The translations under genes and the position numbers were made by a program. A stretch of 63,865 nt of DNA from positions 1 through 63,865 of the forward strand of contig JAIZVZ010000010.1 of NCBI GenBank assembly GCA_021768485.1. The letters run 5' to 3'. Shown piece after piece: positions 18,177 through 27,700 of the stretch. The DNA comes from Oxalobacteraceae bacterium. Its GTDB lineage: Bacteria > Pseudomonadota > Gammaproteobacteria > Burkholderiales > Burkholderiaceae_D. Each line of letters opens with the position of its first letter. Within the stretch, counting starts at the first letter, position 1. The notes under the pieces were generated by a model. It saw only the letters and a program-made list of their open reading frames with translations. It had not been told where the DNA came from and searched no databases.

Positions 18177-20426
18177 TCACGAACGGCGCAGATAGTGCGC
18201 AAATCCGGCGGCGCTGGCCGGCCTGCCGAAATAAAACCCCTGCGCCGCCGTGCAGCCGTGCGCGATCAAAAAATGCGCCTGTTCGGGCGTTTCGACGCCT
18301 TCGGCAATCACCTCCAGATGCAGGCTATGGGCCATGGCGATGATGGCGTCGATGATATCGATGTTCCGCTCCTGCTTGCCGATGCGCCGCACCAGCGAGC
18401 GGTCGATTTTCAGGGCGTGCAGCGGTACCCGCTGCAGACCGGCCAGATTGCTGATGCCGGTACCGAAATCGTCGATCGATAGCCGTACCCCGGCCGCGCT
18501 GAGCGCATGCAAGACATGCAAGTTTTCGGTGCCGGGCTCGCTCAGGGTTTCTTCATGAAGGTCGATCTGCAAGTCGCTGCCCTGCAAGCCGGACTCGCGC
18601 AGCAATTGCATCAGGTGTTCTGCAAAGCCGAGCTGGCCGAGCTGGCTGGCCGACAGGTTGATTGTAATTTTCAGTTCGGCGTGACCGGCCCGCCGCCAGC
18701 GCGCCAGCTGCAGACATGCTTCGCGCAACACCCAGTCGCCGATGGCCACGATCGCCCCGCTCTCTTCTGCAATCGGAATGAATTCGGACGGCGCGATCGT
18801 TTGATGACGGTGCGGCGACCAGCGCAGCAGGGCTTCGGCCGAAAAAATCCGGGCGCTGCCGATATCGACTTGCGGCTGGTATTGCAGGGAAAACTCGCCG
18901 CGCGGCAAGGCGCTGCGCAAATCCTTGCTCAGCGCGTGGCGCCGCCGTATTGCCAGGTCCAGGCCGGGAGTGAAAAATTGATAGTTGTCGCGGCCACTGG
19001 CCTTGGCCGCATACATTGCGCTGTCGGCCGCGCGCATCAGGGTGTCGATATCGCTGCCGTCGAGCGGAAACATGCTGATGCCGATGCTGGCGCCCAGATG
19101 CAATTCGTGATTGTCGACCGAAAACGGCAGGCCGAGCGAAGCCAGCACCTTGCCTGCCACCTGCGCCGCCTCGGAGGCATGGTTCAGGGCGTTCAGGGTG
19201 ATGACGAATTCGTCGCCGCCCAGCCGCGCCACGCTATCGTCCTGGCGCAGGCAGTGGTGCAGGCGCGCCGCGACCACCTGCAGCACGAGGTCGCCGACCT
19301 GGTGGCCGAGCGTGTCGTTGATTTCCTTGAAATGATCGAGATCGATGAACATCAATGCCATCAGGCGCTGCTTGCCGAGGGCGTCGGCAATCGCGTTTTC
19401 CAGATCCCTGCGCAGCAAGGTGCGGTTGGGCAGGCCGGTCAGTTCGTCGTGATGGGCCTGGTAGCGTACCTGGCGCAGCGCGCGGTCGCGTTCGATGGCG
19501 ATGCGGGCGATATGGGCCGCCAGCTCGGCCAATGCGTGCTCGCTGGCCTCGGGCTGGCGCTGAACCGGCGAATACATGGTCAGGATGCCGAACAGCCGCG
19601 CCTGCTGGCCGAGGATGGGCAGCGACCAGCAGGCGCGCAATTCGTGTTCGCGGGCCAGGTCACGGTAGCCTTCCCATGCCGGATCGCTGTCGATGGCGGT
19701 GGCGACAAAGCCGGCGTGCCCGACAAGGCTGCCGAGCATGGCCTTGGCGATATCGCCGGCGTAATGCGCCAGCGCCGGCAGCAGGCCTGGCGCGACACTG
19801 GGGGCGATGCAGGTCTGAATGCCGCCTGCCATCTGGCCCGGCTCGGCATGTTCGGGCAGCAAGGCGATGCAGCCGACGATCTGCTCGGCTTGCGATTCGA
19901 CCAGCAGCACCAGCTCGCGCAAGATGTGTTCGAGCGGTGCCGTGGTGGCGATCATCTCGAACAAATGCGTTTTTCCTTTGAGTAGGGCGTCGATGCGCTT
20001 CTGGGCGCTGATGTCGCGCGCATTGATGACAATGCCGCGGCCGTTCGGCAAGTCGAGGCGCGCGAAGATGTTTTCCACGTTCAGCCACTGACCGTTCCGG
20101 TGCCGGTAGCGCGCCTCGAGGCGAACCGGCCGCCCTTCGTGCTTGCCGTCCGGCCGCGCCAGCGCGTTCAGCGCCGCTTGCACCCGGCCGGCATCGTCGG
20201 CATGAATCATGTCGGTGATTTTTTTGCCGATCAACTGACTGGGCTTGCGGCCGGCGATCTGTTCGCAAGCCGGGTTGGCGTAAGCGATGCGGCTGTCCTG
20301 GTCGACGATCAGAATGCTGTCGAAGGCGTTTTCGACAACTGCTGAAAAAATTTCGTCGGCAATTGTGCGCCGCTGCCGTTTTTTTCTTGCCGGCGGCGCG
20401 AACTCTCTGGCTTTGCGCTCGTTCAT
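18177..20426 (-). CDS. PAS-GAF-GGDEF-EAL cyclic-di-GMP protein of the kai operon
   Basis: The protein has 749 residues: PAS about 25-145 ('ENAFDSILIVDQDSRIAYANPA'), GAF-like 155-310, GGDEF 335-485 with an intact 'RLGGDEF', and EAL 500-745 with 'AEALLRW', 'INLSASQL', 'IDDFGTG', 'LKIDRSLV' and 'AEGVET'. The strand usually reading ExTE reads 'IDLHEET', so one metal-ligand Glu is Asp and the Thr is His; phosphodiesterase activity may be altered. The ATG overlaps the kaiB stop by 4 bp. It may give the Kai pair a cyclic-di-GMP output or sense a signal for it (inference). The last bases nearly abut the convergent queG gene (7 bp). Confidence 0.9.
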   Translation of the reverse strand: MNERKAREFAPPARKKRQRRTIADEIFSAVVENAFDSILIVDQDSRIAYANPACEQIAGRKPSQLIGKKITDMIHADDAGRVQAALNALARPDGKHEGRPVRLEARYRHRNGQWLNVENIFARLDLPNGRGIVINARDISAQKRIDALLKGKTHLFEMIATTAPLEHILRELVLLVESQAEQIVGCIALLPEHAEPGQMAGGIQTCIAPSVAPGLLPALAHYAGDIAKAMLGSLVGHAGFVATAIDSDPAWEGYRDLAREHELRACWSLPILGQQARLFGILTMYSPVQRQPEASEHALAELAAHIARIAIERDRALRQVRYQAHHDELTGLPNRTLLRRDLENAIADALGKQRLMALMFIDLDHFKEINDTLGHQVGDLVLQVVAARLHHCLRQDDSVARLGGDEFVITLNALNHASEAAQVAGKVLASLGLPFSVDNHELHLGASIGISMFPLDGSDIDTLMRAADSAMYAAKASGRDNYQFFTPGLDLAIRRRHALSKDLRSALPRGEFSLQYQPQVDIGSARIFSAEALLRWSPHRHQTIAPSEFIPIAEESGAIVAIGDWVLREACLQLARWRRAGHAELKITINLSASQLGQLGFAEHLMQLLRESGLQGSDLQIDLHEETLSEPGTENLHVLHALSAAGVRLSIDDFGTGISNLAGLQRVPLHALKIDRSLVRRIGKQERNIDIIDAIIAMAHSLHLEVIAEGVETPEQAHFLIAHGCTAAQGFYFGRPASAAGFAHYLRRS

Positions 20427-20764
20427 GTCGGGTCGGTGGCAGTCGTGTCCGGGTAACAGCCGAGCACAGTGAGGACTGTGCCGGTATCGCTCAAATCGCC
20501 GACGATCATGCGCACCGGCGGCGGGGCGATGCGCACCAGGGTCGGCGTCAGCAATATGCCGTCGCTGAGCGCGCGTAGCGGTTCGCGCAAGATATCGATT
20601 TTTTCGATGGCGTAGTGGCCGCGATAATACTGTCTGCATATCCGGTTCAGGTTCGCCAGCGCCTGTTCGGATGAATTGCTGCCTCTGGCGAAATAGAATT
20701 TGAACGCCGCCATGCCGGTTTCGGCCTCGGGCGCGGCGTATTTGTCGGGATTTTTTCGGGACAT
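20423..20764 (-). CDS. kaiB: KaiB-family protein
   Basis: A 113-residue protein with the thioredoxin-like KaiB fold: 'FKFYFARGSNSSEQALANL', 'HYAIEKIDILREPLRAL' and 'ILLTPTLVRIAPPPVRMIVG', followed by 'DLSDTGTVLTVLG'. In cyanobacteria KaiB binds the KaiC CI ring in the phosphorylated phase. In non-photosynthetic bacteria kaiBC operons are tied to stress responses or timing. The start ATG lies 1 bp after the kaiC stop, and its stop overlaps the GGDEF/EAL start, so all three are co-translated. A roughly 17-residue N-terminal extension precedes the conserved fold. No KaiA is in the window. Confidence 0.9.
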   Translation of the reverse strand: MSRKNPDKYAAPEAETGMAAFKFYFARGSNSSEQALANLNRICRQYYRGHYAIEKIDILREPLRALSDGILLTPTLVRIAPPPVRMIVGDLSDTGTVLTVLGCYPDTTATDPT

Positions 20765-20765
20765 G

Positions 20766-22232
20766 TCAGCGGCTTTCCTGCAGTGGTCCGGAAGGGGACG
20801 ATTCAAGGACGGTAATGCCGGTGCTGGCGAATACCAGTTCGTGCTGTGCATTCGAATGGGCGGTGCCGTGGCTTTTGCTGATGCGCAAACTGCGGCGCCG
20901 GCTGTCGCCGACATCGATGAAGGACAGTTCGATCCAGTTGCCGACGATCGATGAAATCTGCGCCCAGCTGTGATGCTCGGAAGTCGTGGCCGGATAGGGG
21001 ACGGCATCGCAGACGAGCGTGACGCCGTGGCTTGCACAGAAATGCAGGATCTGTTCGACAAACATGAGCCATTCGATATCGTTTTCGGCCAGTCCGAGCG
21101 GCACCGACAGGCTGTCGATTGCCACGCAACGTGCGCTGTGGGCGACGATCAGGTCTCTGATGAGGAAAAAATGCTCGACCGGGCTGCGCGCCAGTTTGCG
21201 CGTCGAATGCAATTGCAGGATGCCGCCGGCCAGGTGCGGTGCCAGGTCGATCGCCACCGTTAACAGATTGCGTTGCAGCGCGGCGGGATTCTGGTCGAAG
21301 ACCGATAGCAGCGCGCGCTCGCCGCGCGCACATGCGGCCTCGACGAAAGCGGCCGCCAGCGAGGTCTTGCCGGTGCCGGGCGTGCCCGATATCCAGGTGC
21401 TCGACTGCCGATAGTAGCCGCCGCCGAGCAGGCTGTCGAGCGAGGCGATGCCGCTCGACAGGCGCTCGTTCAGGTCGCCTTGCGGCGGATACGCCTGGTC
21501 GCTGAAATGGCTGAGCGAGATGCCTTTGGCGGAGATAGTCATCGGCACGCCGTCTTCGTCAAAATGGGTGCCGCGAAATTTTGTAATACGTAATTCGCGC
21601 CGCGCCTGGCGCTGGCCGCTGCCCTGGCTCAGCAAGATGGTGCAGTCGGCCATAAATTCGAGAAAATCATATTGAAGCGAAGCCGCTTGCGGCGCGCCCG
21701 GACGGGCGCGCACCGTGAGCAGGCCGGTCATGCCGCTGGCGGCCAGCCAGTCGCGCAAGCGGTAGCTCTCGCGGCGCTGCAGCGATGGCTGTTCAAGCAG
21801 CGAGAGCAAGAGATCGATCGAGTCGAACACGACCTGGCCGGCCCCCATTTCGGCGGCCTTGGCATCGACGATGGCCAACATCCCGGTCAGACTGAAGTCG
21901 CCTTTGCAAATGGCATCGGTGGGTGGCCTGGCGTCGATGAAATACAGTTTGTGTTGCTCTTGCAGCGCCGGCAGTTCCCAGCCGAAGCTGGCGGCATTGG
22001 CGACGACTTGATCGGGGCGCTCTTCGAAACAGATGAAAATGCCGGGCACGCCGCGCAACACGGCCGCATTGACCAGCGTTTGCAAGGCAAAAACGGTTTT
22101 GCCTGTACCTGGACCGCCGAGCAAGATCGTGGTGCGGTCTTTCGGCAGGCCGCCGCCGGTGATTCTGTCGAAGCCTTCGATGCCCGTGGCGCTTTTGCAT
22201 AAGGCCTCGCCATTGCACGGTTTTTTGGCCAT
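20766..22232 (-). CDS. kaiC: KaiC-family double-RecA ATPase
   Basis: The protein has 488 residues and two RecA-like domains. CI has Walker A 'GGPGTGKT' (39-46), the catalytic pair Glu70-Glu71 ('CFEERPD') and Walker B Asp137. CII has Walker A 'GTPGTGKT' (283-290) and Walker B 'AIDSL', but the expected Glu-Glu reads 'FDQ' (Asp313-Gln314). At the place of the cyanobacterial Ser431/Thr432 autophosphorylation pair is Ser427-Ser428 ('QISSI'). CI should hydrolyse ATP, while CII catalysis looks altered. The start ATG at 22232 gives MAKKPCNGEA. It is the first gene of the kaiC-kaiB-GGDEF/EAL operon. Confidence 0.92.
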   Translation of the reverse strand: MAKKPCNGEALCKSATGIEGFDRITGGGLPKDRTTILLGGPGTGKTVFALQTLVNAAVLRGVPGIFICFEERPDQVVANAASFGWELPALQEQHKLYFIDARPPTDAICKGDFSLTGMLAIVDAKAAEMGAGQVVFDSIDLLLSLLEQPSLQRRESYRLRDWLAASGMTGLLTVRARPGAPQAASLQYDFLEFMADCTILLSQGSGQRQARRELRITKFRGTHFDEDGVPMTISAKGISLSHFSDQAYPPQGDLNERLSSGIASLDSLLGGGYYRQSSTWISGTPGTGKTSLAAAFVEAACARGERALLSVFDQNPAALQRNLLTVAIDLAPHLAGGILQLHSTRKLARSPVEHFFLIRDLIVAHSARCVAIDSLSVPLGLAENDIEWLMFVEQILHFCASHGVTLVCDAVPYPATTSEHHSWAQISSIVGNWIELSFIDVGDSRRRSLRISKSHGTAHSNAQHELVFASTGITVLESSPSGPLQESR

Positions 22233-22330
22233 GGAGTGTCCATACTTGTAGGCGGGAAATGTACTGGCAGCTAGTCGCTCAGCTGCTGGCAAGACGCAAT
22301 TAAGAATATGCAGCAAGGTCAGCAATAATT

Positions 22331-22387
22331 GGCATGCCTTGTTGCCATGCACATTGGCATGCACATCGGCATGCACATCGGCATGCA
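22331..22387. repeat. palindromic GGCATGC repeat array upstream of kaiC
   Basis: GGCATGC occurs at 22331, 22356, 22368 and 22380, the last three with an exact 12-bp period, plus a variant at 22344. Each contains the palindrome GCATGC. The array lies about 100-155 bp upstream of the kaiC start and could be a regulator-binding cluster. Confidence 0.75.
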
Positions 22388-22663
22388 TCGCCAGTCGCTA
22401 CCTTTGCATTTAGACTGTCGCCATCGGCGGCTGTTCGGCGCACGAGAATAGTCATTTTGCTTAGATAAAGATAGTTTGATATGGATCGTGTAGATGAATG
22501 AAAATATTTTTTTATGTTGATAAACGTCTGTTCTTATGGAGACTGGCGGTAGAATTGGTATGCTTGTTGTCTGCATCGTTCGGTGCGCCATGGTGGCAAA
22601 ATCAGCGTTATTATTGATATTTAACAAGCTGTGTCGCATTTTCGTAATAAGCATAGATAAAAA

Positions 22664-22694
22664 TTGACGAAAACGCGTATTGATGGGTTATGAT
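22664..22694 (+). promoter_or_regulatory. candidate sigma-70 promoter
   Basis: A TTGACG box at 22664-22669 and TATGAT at 22689-22694, 19 bp apart, face the candidate RNA and ogt. A second TATGAT-like box lies near 22712. Confidence 0.4.
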
Positions 22695-22700
22695 GGCCGC

Positions 22701-22960
22701 ACTTTCCGGATTATGATATTTGTTGTTCGAATGTCATTGTGCGAAGGACCGATTTTGGAAGAGGTACTGCGAAAGACAAGTACCAGGAGTTGTGCATAAA
22801 AATGCCTGCAAGTTGGGGTAATACCGAGGAGACCGTGTTTTACAGTATGCTGTTATGTTGAGACTGGCAATTCCCCATGAGGGCGCCGCCAGCCAGATAT
22901 AAACAGCCGGAAACGCGAGGATGGTTTTTAAAGCGTACCGCGAGGTGCGCTTTTTTCTTT
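22701..22960 (+). ncRNA. candidate structured small RNA or leader upstream of ogt
   Basis: Between a promoter-like pair of boxes and an intrinsic terminator lie about 260 nt with no credible open frame. Visible hairpins are GGTACT/AGTACC (22763-22768 with 22779-22784) and GCAT/ATGC (22794-22805). The terminator lies 42 bp before the ogt start, so this is either a free small RNA or an attenuator leader. No known Rfam family was recognised. Confidence 0.35.
22930..22956 (+). terminator. intrinsic terminator
   Basis: A 10-bp stem AAAGCGTACC/GGTGCGCTTT (one T-G pair) with GCGA loop is followed by a run of T residues to 22956. It reads on the plus strand, where no upstream protein gene exists. 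Confidence 0.8.
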
Positions 22961-23001
22961 TGGTGGGTGCATTTTCCGCGATCTGCGGGTAAGCTGGCGG
23001 C

Positions 23002-23499
23002 ATGAAATCTTCTGCTTCCTGCGATTTGTTTTCCGCCATCGTGGCGGCTCCCTTCGGCGCCGTCGGTGTGCGCAGCGAGGCCGGCGTGCTGCTGGAGATG
23101 ACGTATTTGCCGCCCCATTTCGGCGAAAAAGATGCGCAGGATGCGGTCTCGGCACGCGCTGCGCGCCAGATCGAACGCTATCTGGCCGAACCCGATTTCC
23201 GCTTCGATCTGCCGCTGGCCAGGATCGGCAGCGTATTCCAGAACAAGGTATGGACGGCGATCGCCTCGATTCCGCGCGGTCAGGTGCGGACCTATGGCGA
23301 GGTGGCCAGGCTGATCGGCTCGGCGCCGCGCGCGGTTGGCCAGGCCTGCGGCGCCAACTGGTTTCCGCTGGCGATTCCATGCCACCGGGTCACGGCCGCT
23401 GGCGGCCTGGGCGGTTTCGCGCACCATGACGACGATAGCGGTTTTCATCTGGGCGTCAAGCGCTGGTTGCTGGCGCACGAAGGCGTGACGGCGTATTGA
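23002..23499 (+). CDS. ogt: methylated-DNA--[protein]-cysteine S-methyltransferase
   Basis: A 165-residue suicide DNA repair protein that takes the methyl group from O6-methylguanine (and O4-methylthymine). The active site 'IPCHRV' gives Cys127. Upstream lie 'FQNKVWTAIASIPRGQVRTYGEVA' and the Asn-bearing 'CGANWFPLAIPCHR', and the N-terminal ribonuclease-like domain is short. No Ada regulatory domain is present. The stop overlaps the xerD start (TGATG), suggesting one transcript. Between Ogt and the AGT of Ada type, the lack of an HTH makes Ogt the better name. Confidence 0.92.
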   Translation: MKSSASCDLFSAIVAAPFGAVGVRSEAGVLLEMTYLPPHFGEKDAQDAVSARAARQIERYLAEPDFRFDLPLARIGSVFQNKVWTAIASIPRGQVRTYGEVARLIGSAPRAVGQACGANWFPLAIPCHRVTAAGGLGGFAHHDDDSGFHLGVKRWLLAHEGVTAY

Positions 23500-24410
23500 T
23501 GACGGCGGCCATCAGCGGCGCCAATCTGGCGGCGATCGACGAATTTTGCGATAGCCTGTGGCTGGAAGACGGACTGGCGAAAAATTCGCTCGACGCCTAT
23601 CGGCGCGACATGCGCCTGTTCGCCGGCTGGCTGTATGCGCAGGACGCCGGCAAAAGTCTGTTTGCTGCCGACGGCGACGATATCAATGCCTATTTCGCGG
23701 CCTGCCACGCGCAAACCAAGGCCAGTTCATCGAACCGGCGGCTGGCGGTCCTGAAGCGTTTTTACCAGCTGGCGCTGCGTCAAAAGAAGATCGGCCAGGA
23801 CCCCTGCCTGAAAATGAAGTCGGCCAAACAGCCGCCGCGTTTTCCCAAGACCTTATCCGAAGCACAGGTCGAAGCCTTGCTGGGGGCGCCCGATGTCGGC
23901 ACGCCGCTGGGCCTGCGCGAGCGGACCATGCTCGAATTGATGTATGCCAGCGGTTTGCGCGTGTCCGAACTGGTATTGCTGAAAACAGTCGAAGTGGGAT
24001 TGAACGAAGGAGTGTTGCGCATCACCGGCAAGGGCAGCAAGACGCGCCTGGTGCCGTTCGGCGAAGAGGCGCGGGCATGGATAGTCCGTTACCTGAAAGA
24101 GGCGCGCGGCGCCATCCTGAACGGGCAGGTCAGCGATGCCTTGTTCGTCACCGCGCGCGGCGAGGCGATGTCGCGCCAGATGTTCTGGATACTGATCAAA
24201 AAACACGCCAGCCGTGCGGCCATCAACGCGCCCTTGTCCCCGCATACGCTGCGCCACGCATTTGCCACGCATTTGCTCAATCATGGGGCCGATTTACGTG
24301 TGGTGCAGCTATTATTGGGCCATGCCGATATCTCGACGACCCAGATTTATACGCATATTGCGCGCGAACGATTGAAAAAGCTTCATGCGGCCCACCATCC
24401 GCGCGGTTGA
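23499..24410 (+). CDS. xerD: site-specific tyrosine recombinase XerD
   Basis: The protein has 303 residues: the N-terminal SAM-like core-binding domain (1-100), then the catalytic domain with Arg in 'ASGLRVSEL', Lys in 'GKGSKTRLVPFG', 'HTLRHAFATHL', His in 'LLGHADISTT' and Tyr in 'IYTHI'. With XerC it resolves chromosome dimers at dif under FtsK. A TTG lies 3 nt upstream in frame, but the ATG at 23499 coupled to the ogt stop is preferred. The start MTAAISGANLAAIDEFCDSLWLE fits XerD better than XerC. Confidence 0.95.
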   Translation: MTAAISGANLAAIDEFCDSLWLEDGLAKNSLDAYRRDMRLFAGWLYAQDAGKSLFAADGDDINAYFAACHAQTKASSSNRRLAVLKRFYQLALRQKKIGQDPCLKMKSAKQPPRFPKTLSEAQVEALLGAPDVGTPLGLRERTMLELMYASGLRVSELVLLKTVEVGLNEGVLRITGKGSKTRLVPFGEEARAWIVRYLKEARGAILNGQVSDALFVTARGEAMSRQMFWILIKKHASRAAINAPLSPHTLRHAFATHLLNHGADLRVVQLLLGHADISTTQIYTHIARERLKKLHAAHHPRG

Positions 24411-24501
24411 CACAGCAGTTTGATGTTCAGAACTACGGATAGTGCGTCATAATGGCTGATCCGTTCCGATCGACAGCAAAGACAGCAAAGTGAGGTGCCT
24501 T

Positions 24502-24693
24502 ATGGCAAAAACAAATTTCCAGTATGAAAAGCGCCAAAAAGAATTGGAAAAAAAGCGCAAGAATGAAGAAAAGGCCAGGCGCAAGCTGGAGAACAAGAAT
24601 AAACCGCACGACAGCAGCGAAGGCGATGCCGAGGGCGGCGCCGCGCCGCTCGAGTCCGAGGTCCCGGCCGCGGGCGCCGAACCGCAGCCATAG
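24502..24693 (+). CDS. small charged protein of unknown function
   Basis: The protein has 63 residues. An N-terminal highly charged helix (MAKTNFQYEKRQKELEKKRK..., about 1-35, almost alternating Lys/Glu/Arg) is followed by an acidic, Ala/Gly/Pro-rich tail. The ATG at 24502 follows GAGGTG as ribosome site. Similar short basic proteins are seen in many Betaproteobacteria, but I cannot name a function. The helix could bind nucleic acid or self-associate (inference). It stands alone between xerD and the convergent RND pump. Confidence 0.6.
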   Translation: MAKTNFQYEKRQKELEKKRKNEEKARRKLENKNKPHDSSEGDAEGGAAPLESEVPAAGAEPQP

Positions 24694-24776
24694 GATTGTT
24701 GTGAGCGGCCGGCGGTGCCGGTGGTGTGTGGGCCATGTGTGGGCTCTTTCACCGGTGCCGCCGGGGCCTTTGCCGC

Positions 24777-27700
24777 TCAGCCGGCGTGGTCCGGCACGAC
24801 CGCCGCCTTGGCCGTAGCCTCATGTGCGGCCGGCCCGGCTTCCGGCTCCCCCTTGAACCAGCGCGTGGCCCGCTTGCCGAGGTTGTCGAGATAGGTGTAC
24901 GCCACCGGCACCACCACCAGCGTCAGCAAGGTCGAGGTGATGACGCCGCCGATCACCGCGCGCCCCATCGGCGCCTGCTGTTCACCGCCATCGCCGAGCC
25001 CCAGAGCCATCGGCAACATCCCGAAAATCATCGCCAGCGTCGTCATCAGGATCGGCCGCAGGCGCACCTGGCCGGCCTCGAGAATGGCGTCGTGCTGACT
25101 TCTTCCCTCGCGCTGGCCGTGGTTGGTGAAGTCGACCAGCAAGATCGCATTTTTCGTCACCAGGCCCATCAGCATGATGATGCCGATGACCGAGAAGACG
25201 TTCAGCGTACTGCCGGTAATTAACAGCGCCACCAGCACCCCGATCAGCGACAGCGGCAGCGAGACCATGATGGCCATCGGTTGCAGGAAGCTGCCGAATT
25301 GCGAGGCCAGCACCAGATAGATGAAGATGATCGCGATGCCGAGGGCGGCAATGGCGCCGCCCATGGTTTCATCCATCTGCTGGGCCTGGCCGCCAATGTC
25401 GAAGCGTACGCCCGGCGGCAATTCGATTTCCTTGATCGCTTTTTGCACATCGCTGTCGACATCGCCGGCCGGCCGGCCATCGACGCCGGCGTAAATGGCC
25501 ACGCGCCGCTCGAGCGCCTGGCGCTTGAGCACTTGCGGACTGCTCGACGGCACGAACTCGACCACCTGGCGCAGCGTCACCATCAGCGGCTTGCCGTCGG
25601 CGCCGAGCTTGCTGCTGGCCAGCGAGAGGTCGCCGAGGTCGGCAATCTTTTGCCGGCCCGACTTCGGCAATTGCACATTGACGTCATAGTTCTGGCCGTC
25701 CGATGCCAGCCAGTGGCTGACGGTGTCGCCGGCCACGAACGGGCGCAGGGCCGCGCCGATCTGCTGGGTGGTCAGTCCGAGGTCGCTGGCCAGGTCGTTG
25801 TTGATCTTGATGGTGGTGGCCGGGTTGGCGCCGGCCTGGCTGTATTCGATATCGGCCACGCCCTTGATATTGGCCATCTTCTTCATCAGCTTGGCGGCGA
25901 CGTAATCGAGCTTGCCTTCGTCCTGGCCGAGAATGGCGATGAAGATCGGCTTGTTGCCGACCGATAGTTCGATGCCGGCGATCGGCTGCAAGCGCTTGCG
26001 GATCAGCTGCTCGAGTTCTTTTTGCGAGCGCCGGTGCGTCACTTTGGCTTCGGTCAGTTTGAGGTCGACCTGGGCCGTGTTCTTGCCGTCGCTGGTACCG
26101 ACGCGCACGATGATGCTGTCGATTTCCGGGAATTCCTTCAGGGCCAGTTCGATTTGCCGCACCTTGCTGTCGGTGTATTGCAGACTCGAGCCTACTGCGG
26201 TCTTGAAACGCAATTGGATCGTGCCCTGATCGGTATCGGGGAACATTTCGCCGCCAATCATTGGCGTCAGCATCAGGCTGCCGGCAAACAGGACGAAGGC
26301 GGTCAGCAGCGTCAGCTTGCGCCACCGTAAAGCGAGCGCCAGCACTCTGGCATACCAGAGGTGGATGTAGTCGATGCCGTGCTCGATTTTTTCCATCGCG
26401 CGCCCGAGCCACGGCACATACCGGAAGCGGTCCTTGACCGGATCGGGCCATACCGAGGACAGCATCGGATCGAGCGTGAAGCTGACAAACAGCGAGACCA
26501 GCACGGCCACCGCGACGGTGATCCCGAACTGCATGAAGAAGCGGCCGATGATGCCCTTCATGAAGGCCACCGGCACGAACACGGCGACGATGGCGAAAGT
26601 GGTGGCCATCACGGCCAGGCCGATTTCGTTGGTGCCGTCGGCCGCCGCTTTCAGATGGCTTTTGCCCATGCCCAGATGGCGCACGATGTTTTCGCGTACC
26701 ACGATGGCATCGTCGATCAGCAAGCCGATGCACAGCGACAGCGCCATCAGCGTCAGGAAATTCAGGGTGAAGCCGAAGATCTTCATCGCGATAAAGCTGG
26801 CCATCACCGAGATCGGCAGCGTCAGCCCGGTGATGATGGTGCTGCGCCAGGAATGCAGGAACAGAAACACGATCACCATGGTCAGCACCGCGCCTTCGAT
26901 GATGGTGCTCTTGACGTTGTCGAGCTGGCTTTGCACGCGGTCCGAGGCGTCGTCGAGAATGCGCAGCTTGATGTCGGACGGCAGCGTGGTCTTGAGCGCC
27001 GCCACCACGCGCTTGATGCCGGTGCCGACTTCGACCACGTTGGCATCCTGGACTTTCGTTACTTCCAGCGAAATGGCGCGCTGGCCGTTGACGCGCGAGA
27101 TCGAGGTCTCTTCTTCTTCGCCGTCGACCACATTGGCCACCTGCTCCAGAAACACGGGATTGCCGGCGCGGCGGGCGACGATGATTTTATTGAAGCCGCG
27201 CGGTTCGCGGATCATGCCTTCGACCCGCACCAGCTGTTCGCTGGCGCCGTAACTGATGTTGCCGGCCGGGAGATTCTGGTTGTTTTGCTGGATCGCGCGG
27301 ATCACCTCATCGACGCCGACGCCCTGGCTGTTGAGCTGATCGGGTTTCAGGTTGATCAGGATCTGGCGGTTGGTATTGCCGTTGACGCGCACCTGGCCGA
27401 CCCCGGCCACGCTTTGCAGGCGTTTGACGATGACCTGGTCGGTCAGCACCGACAGTTCGCGCAGGCTGTGGTCGCTCGCCGACAAGGTCAGTTGCGCGAT
27501 CGGCGAGGCATTGTCGCCTTCGGCGCGGACGATGAACGGGTCTTTGGCTTCCTTGGGGAAGTTAGGTCGCACCTGCGCGACCTTGTCGCGGATGTCCTGC
27601 ATCGCCTTGTCCATATTGGTGGACAGGTCGAACTCGATCGAGACGCCGGCCCGTCCTTCCCATGAATTGCTGCGCAAGGTCTTGACGCCGCTGACGGTGT

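Noticed and set aside
20766-22232. RadA or DnaB-type helicase
   Set aside because: Two RecA domains in tandem, a CI Glu-Glu motif and a directly adjacent KaiB identify KaiC.
22331-22387. CRISPR array
   Set aside because: The units are 7-12 bp without spacers of constant length, and no cas genes are nearby.
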